A DNA stretch of 8,591 nucleotides. Source: Xanthobacteraceae bacterium (GTDB lineage Bacteria > Pseudomonadota > Alphaproteobacteria > Rhizobiales > Xanthobacteraceae). The stretch covers positions 1 to 8,591 of the forward strand of contig JASHQO010000170.1 in NCBI GenBank assembly GCA_030039105.1, read 5' to 3'. Below, in pieces: positions 5,268 through 8,591 of this stretch (its first letter is position 1; every line of letters starts with the position of its first letter). Under the pieces are notes generated by a model. It was given only the letters and a program-made list of their open reading frames with translations, ran no database searches and was not told where the DNA came from. Made by a program: the position numbers and the translations under genes.

Positions 5268-5477
5268 GGGCGACGCAATAGGGGATTTAACGCTTTCGCA
5301 ACAGCGCTCGCCTAGCGTGATTGACCGTGTCGTTTGTGTAACGACCGGTCCTTAGTCAGGGCAATGCCGTCTCGCGGCGGCCGAAAAGGCTGCCAGGACC
5401 GCGTCGTCCTGAAGGAGCGACCAGGGGTGGGCCCCCGCTGCAATGGGGCCCAGCGCGCGTCAGGGACGGGGTGCGTC
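5268..5477 (+). promoter_or_regulatory. Upstream and leader region of the carboxypeptidase gene
   Basis: This stretch holds no supported gene, although the reading frame stays open upstream of the chosen start. A TTGACC hexamer (5321-5326) has no properly spaced -10 partner, so no promoter is called. The last 85 bases contain two stable hairpins: CAGGAC/GTCCTG (5394-5399 with 5406-5411, six-base loop) and TGGGCCCC/GGGGCCCA (5428-5435 with 5445-5452, nine-base loop). The second ends 25 bases before the ATG. A GGGACGGGG purine run (5463-5471) precedes the start and may act as the ribosome-binding site. Confidence 0.4.
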
Positions 5478-7130
5478 ATGACAATCGTGCGTCTTGGAGC
5501 CCAAAATGGGCTTCGCATAGGCGTGACAGCTCTCAGCGCCGCGGTCGCGGCCCTCATCATCACCAGCAAAGCCGCCGATGCGCGGCACCATCGATGGATT
5601 CGCGTGCACTACGCGCACGTCTCCCATCAGGGTGGCGGCATCGTGCACCGCCACACCCAAGCCGGGGACTATTCGCCGCCGACCGCATCGATCCTGGTCG
5701 ACGGCAATACCGGGCAGGTACTGCAGCAATCCAATCCCGACGCGCCGCGCCATCCCGCGTCGCTGACCAAGATCATGACGCTCTACCTGCTGTTCGAGCG
5801 TCTCGATGCCGGTACGATCAAGCTCGACACGCCACTCAAGGTCTCCGACCACGCCGCCGATCAGGATCCGACCAAGCTCGATCTCAAGCCCGGCCAGACC
5901 ATCGCAGTCGAAGACGCCATCAAGGGCGTGGTCACACGGTCGGCCAACGATGCCGCCGTCGTCATCGCCGAAAACCTCGGCGGCAGCGAGACCGATTTTG
6001 CCAAGTTGATGACGCAAAAAGCCCATGCGCTCGGCATGAGCCGCACAACTTACGTCAACGCGTCCGGCCTGCCGGATGACGACCAGATCACCACGGCGCG
6101 CGACCAGGCCACCCTCGGCCGCGCCATCCAGGATCGTTTCCCGCGCTATTACAAATATTTCTCCATCCCATCGTTCGTCTATCACGGCGTAGCCATCCGC
6201 AATCACGACCACCTGCTCGGCTCGGTCGACGGCGTCGACGGCATCAAGACCGGCTTCACCCGCGCTTCGGGCTTCAATCTCGTCACCTCGGTGCATCGCG
6301 ACGGCCGTTACGTCGTCGGCGTGGTGCTCGGCGGCCGCTCGGCGTTCCAGCGCGACGCCCACATGCGCGAGCTGATCGGCGAGCACATCAAAGAGGCATC
6401 GCTGCATCGCACCGCGCCCGTCATCGCCGAAGCGCCCCAGCGCGAGGAAGCGCAGCCCGCCCCCGACGCCAAGGTACAGATGGCGCCCCACACCGATCCG
6501 GCGCCGACCGCGACAGTCGCTGCCCGCGTCGCCGCCGGATCGACCGACCCGCTGCAGCCGTTGCCGGTCAAGACCGTCACCTATCGGGTCTCCCAGGCGC
6601 AGCCAGCGGCGCTCACACCGATGCCGACGCTGGTCCCGGCTACCGTTCCGGCGTCGCAGCCTATCGCCCCGCCAGCCGCTCTCATCAACCCGCCGCCCGC
6701 CGCGCCGCAGGTCGAGGCCCCCCTTACCGTCTTGGCGTCCGCTGAGCCGACACCGCCGGCCCTGCCGGCCGTTGCGGCACCCGATCCCGTCACGGCGGAA
6801 GCCAGCGAGCCGGATATTGCCACGACCATGCCGGCCTACGCGGAACCGGAGCCGGTACGGGCGGAAGCGCCGCAAATGCGCTCCCACGGCGGATGGGTGA
6901 TCCAGATCGGCGCCTATCCGGCCGAAGATGATGCCAAGCAGCACTTGAGCGCGGCCCAGGCCAAGGTCCGCAACCGGCTGGCTGCCGCCGACCCGTTCAC
7001 CGAGCGCGTGCTCAAGGGCGACAAGACCTATTACCGGGCGCGCTTTGCCGGCTTCGACAAAGCCACCGCCGAAGCGACCTGCAAGCAACTCAAACGTAAC
7101 GACTTCGACTGCATAACGGTCAGGAACTAG
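5478..7130 (+). CDS. D-alanyl-D-alanine carboxypeptidase (peptidase S11) with C-terminal SPOR domain
   Basis: A 550-residue secreted low-molecular-weight penicillin-binding protein of the DacA/PBP5 type, which removes the terminal D-Ala from peptidoglycan pentapeptides in the periplasm. An N-terminal signal or anchor (about residues 1-35, hydrophobic core VTALSAAVAALIIT) is followed by the catalytic domain (about 68-310) with all three active-site motifs: SLTK (Ser95, Lys98), SAN (155-157) and KTG (257-259). A long Pro/Ala-rich linker (about 311-470) leads to a C-terminal SPOR domain (about 471-550, GGWVIQIGAYP through FDCITVRN), a fold that binds glycan strands stripped of stem peptides and is typical of septal proteins. 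Here the SPOR domain takes the place of the membrane-anchoring C-terminus of E. coli PBP5. The ATG at 5478 was chosen over an upstream TTG (5334) because the signal peptide begins there. It converges on the J-domain gene. Confidence 0.95.
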   Translation: MTIVRLGAQNGLRIGVTALSAAVAALIITSKAADARHHRWIRVHYAHVSHQGGGIVHRHTQAGDYSPPTASILVDGNTGQVLQQSNPDAPRHPASLTKIMTLYLLFERLDAGTIKLDTPLKVSDHAADQDPTKLDLKPGQTIAVEDAIKGVVTRSANDAAVVIAENLGGSETDFAKLMTQKAHALGMSRTTYVNASGLPDDDQITTARDQATLGRAIQDRFPRYYKYFSIPSFVYHGVAIRNHDHLLGSVDGVDGIKTGFTRASGFNLVTSVHRDGRYVVGVVLGGRSAFQRDAHMRELIGEHIKEASLHRTAPVIAEAPQREEAQPAPDAKVQMAPHTDPAPTATVAARVAAGSTDPLQPLPVKTVTYRVSQAQPAALTPMPTLVPATVPASQPIAPPAALINPPPAAPQVEAPLTVLASAEPTPPALPAVAAPDPVTAEASEPDIATTMPAYAEPEPVRAEAPQMRSHGGWVIQIGAYPAEDDAKQHLSAAQAKVRNRLAAADPFTERVLKGDKTYYRARFAGFDKATAEATCKQLKRNDFDCITVRN

Positions 7131-7137
7131 ACCAAGG

Positions 7138-7154
7138 GCCTCGGGTAACGAGGC
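7138..7154 (+). terminator. Weak terminator-like hairpin after the carboxypeptidase gene
   Basis: GCCTCG (7138-7143) and CGAGGC (7149-7154) form a 6-bp stem with a GGTAA loop, starting seven bases past the stop codon. No T-run follows, so intrinsic termination is doubtful. The rest of the 89-base gap before the convergent J-domain gene shows nothing further. Confidence 0.3.
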
Positions 7155-7219
7155 GCAGTGCAGTGAGTAGCGTTGTTCGGAGTAGATAGGCCACGCGAGA
7201 GCATCCTCTAGGGAGAGCC

Positions 7220-7915
7220 TCAGCGATGGCGGCGAAGCAAAACCTCCTTGGCCTCATTGACGCGGGCCGCGAGATACGTCGACCCCCCCTGGTCGGGATG
7301 CAGTTTCTTTATCAGGGCCCGGTGAGCCCGGCTGATCTCGTCCGCCCCCGTCCCGGGCTCAATGCCAAGGACCTGATAAGCCTCCTCTTGAGTCATTTCG
7401 CCCCGGGGCATCGGCCGCGACCGGTTGCCCGCTGCCGCATCGGCCTTTGCGTATTCACGCCAACCGGGCGCCCGGCGGTCAAGATACGCTGCGAGTAGCT
7501 CGGCGCTGTCATCGTCGATCTGGCCCAGAAGACCCACCAGGGTCGCCTGATCAAGCGCGTCGAGCGCTTTACCCTCATAGCGGCCGACCAGAATGCGGCC
7601 GCGCATGACGCCCGAGCGCTGATTGATCTCTATGTCGAGAAACGCCGTGCGGATGCGGGAGACCGGGCTGAGGGTTCGCCACCAGCGGCCCAATTGCCGC
7701 AGCGAAATCCATTCGAGCAAAACGAGCCCGAGCGCCGCGGCCGCGATTGCGATGACGATTTCGCCCCGCAACAGAAGCAGGCCAGCCAGAACCAAAACCC
7801 CGAGACCACCGAGGAATCGCGATAGCCTTTTAGGCAGCTTCAGATCTGCCTTGGCGAACGCGTTGGCCGCCCACAGCAGCAAAATGAGAACGGCAACACC
7901 AAGAATGAAGGGCAT
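7220..7915 (-). CDS. Membrane-anchored DnaJ-domain protein (Tim14/Pam18-like J domain)
   Basis: A 231-residue inner-membrane J-protein. Residues 2-20 form one hydrophobic helix and about 36-69 one or two more, followed by a soluble region of unknown function (about 70-170) and a J domain at the very C-terminus (174-231). The J domain carries HPD (206-208), the motif that stimulates ATP hydrolysis by Hsp70/DnaK. The sequence around it, HPDQGGSTYLAARVNEAKEVL, closely resembles the mitochondrial import-motor protein Tim14/Pam18 (HPDxGGSPYxAAKINEAKDLL). The order membrane segment then J domain is also Tim14-like. Unlike classical DnaJ there is no Gly/Phe region or zinc finger. The start is uncertain: the ATG at 7915 fits a membrane N-terminus; a TTG at 7945 would add ten residues; neither has a clear Shine-Dalgarno. 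It lies about 80 bases downstream of mipZ on the same strand and may be co-transcribed. Confidence 0.88.
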   Translation of the reverse strand: MPFILGVAVLILLLWAANAFAKADLKLPKRLSRFLGGLGVLVLAGLLLLRGEIVIAIAAAALGLVLLEWISLRQLGRWWRTLSPVSRIRTAFLDIEINQRSGVMRGRILVGRYEGKALDALDQATLVGLLGQIDDDSAELLAAYLDRRAPGWREYAKADAAAGNRSRPMPRGEMTQEEAYQVLGIEPGTGADEISRAHRALIKKLHPDQGGSTYLAARVNEAKEVLLRRHR

Positions 7916-7996
7916 TGGCTTTATCGGCTGGGGTAAGTCGGCCAAGTCATAAGGTGGCGCTGCCGGACAGGCCGCGCAATGGCCGGCCTGACCCGG

Positions 7997-8591
7997 CTAT
8001 TCGGCGAGCAGGTCGTGGGTCTCGAGCGGCTGCGCCGAGGCGGCCAGCCACTCGGCCCGCGCCGCGACCCGACGCTTGCCGCGCTCGTCGATCGGCAATT
8101 TCAAGACATCGATGAACACCTTGACCTCGTCGCGCGCGGTGATGTGCGAAATGGTCGGCCGCATGCCGAGCGTATCCTCGTTGATCTCATCGAGGGCGGT
8201 CAGCCCGCGCGGGAAGAACTCGCGATAGACGACCCGCTCGGCAAAGCCCTCGGCGACACGGAAGCCGAGCTGCCTGGCGAGCTGCTGGACCCCCTCGCCG
8301 ACCAGCCGCTTGTTGCGCGAGCCCAAGGTCGATAGCCGATTGCGCACGATGATCCAGTCGGTCAGGCCGCCGTCGACCAGACGGCGCTGCCGGCGCGCTT
8401 CGCGCATCATCTCGGCATAGTGGCTCAGTCCGACCACCTCGAACGTAGTCGGATCGACCGCGCCGAGCACGTCGAAATCGACGAAGCTGTCGTTCAGCGG
8501 CGTGATCAGCGTATCGGCCATCGAATGAGCGAGCCGCATCAGGTAGGAATCAGCGCCCGGCGTGTCGATAACGACGAAATCGTGGTTGCTC
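7997..8591 (-). CDS. mipZ: Division-plane positioning ATPase MipZ, C-terminal part (N-terminus beyond right edge)
   Basis: 197 residues of a ParA/MinD-superfamily ATPase, open to the window edge. The visible start, FVVIDTPGADSYLMRLAHS, carries the DTPG (Walker B/switch) motif, followed by DTLITPLNDSFVDFDVLG, a stretch highly characteristic of MipZ. In Caulobacter, MipZ dimerises on ATP, forms gradients from ParB at the chromosome poles and blocks FtsZ polymerisation there, so that the Z ring forms at midcell. The deviant Walker A P-loop is expected in the missing N-terminal part, an estimated 80 or so residues. The C-terminus (AQPLETHDLLAE) ends at a TAG codon (7997-7999). The gene points towards the J-domain gene and is probably upstream of it in a shared transcript; the promoter lies outside the window. 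Confidence 0.94.
   Translation of the reverse strand, partial: SNHDFVVIDTPGADSYLMRLAHSMADTLITPLNDSFVDFDVLGAVDPTTFEVVGLSHYAEMMREARRQRRLVDGGLTDWIIVRNRLSTLGSRNKRLVGEGVQQLARQLGFRVAEGFAERVVYREFFPRGLTALDEINEDTLGMRPTISHITARDEVKVFIDVLKLPIDERGKRRVAARAEWLAASAQPLETHDLLAE

Noticed and set aside
5321..5344. A promoter for the carboxypeptidase from TTGACC (5321-5326) and TAACGA (5339-5344)
   Set aside because: The boxes are only 12 bases apart, too close for a sigma-70 promoter.
5334..5477. A 48-residue N-terminal extension of the carboxypeptidase from a TTG
   Set aside because: It would place Arg/Gly/Cys-rich sequence in front of a normal signal peptide; the ATG at 5478 starts directly at the signal sequence.
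5460..7088. A 542-codon open frame antisense to the carboxypeptidase gene
   Set aside because: The plus-strand gene has intact SLTK, SAN and KTG motifs and a SPOR domain. The antisense product is Gly/Arg/Asp-rich low-complexity sequence with no domain, as expected from GC-rich third positions.
1..8591. CRISPR array, tRNA or rRNA genes, transposase, phage or toxin-antitoxin genes
   Set aside because: No regularly spaced direct repeats, no tRNA-like cloverleaf or CCA end, and no transposase or phage motifs were seen; the genes form an ordinary housekeeping segment.

Overview
The window looks like a chromosomal segment from a high-GC alphaproteobacterium of the order Hyphomicrobiales, probably the Bradyrhizobium/Rhodopseudomonas side. 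The grounds are strong GC bias at third codon positions, the clpS-clpA pair, a phasin gene, a SPOR-domain D,D-carboxypeptidase, and mipZ, which is an alphaproteobacterial division-site gene. I ran no database search; protein identities come from motifs and remembered family sequences.

Layout, left to right. The first 46 codons of valS (valyl-tRNA synthetase) run off the left edge on the minus strand. Next is a plus-strand MFS transporter (192-1442), whose central loop contains an in-frame GC-rich palindrome. It converges on the minus-strand pair clpS (4308-3934) and clpA (3890-1461), the N-degron adaptor and AAA+ unfoldase of the ClpAP protease. A 66-residue protein of unknown function is on the plus strand (4548-4748), ending 12 bases from a minus-strand phasin gene (5093-4761). 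The phasin gene is separated from the plus-strand D-alanyl-D-alanine carboxypeptidase gene (5478-7130) by about 384 bases of regulatory DNA. Converging on that gene from the right are a membrane-anchored J-domain protein (7915-7220) and the C-terminal two thirds of mipZ (8591-7997), both on the minus strand.

How they may work together. ClpS and ClpA form one functional unit (N-end-rule recognition and protein unfolding for ClpP). The phasin points to polyhydroxyalkanoate (PHA) granules. Its upstream region carries two TGC-N3-GCA palindromes, one lying exactly between plausible -35 and -10 boxes, which suggests control by a PhaR-type repressor. The carboxypeptidase (trims peptidoglycan stem peptides, septal SPOR domain) and MipZ (places the FtsZ ring) both belong to growth and division. 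The J-protein between them has a Tim14/Pam18-like J domain on a membrane anchor.

Nothing here looks like a wholly new multi-gene system. The most interesting items are the palindromic repeat translated inside the MFS transporter, the phasin operator pair, the Tim14-like J-protein next to mipZ, the palindrome-rich region between clpS and the small gene, and the structured leader of the carboxypeptidase gene.
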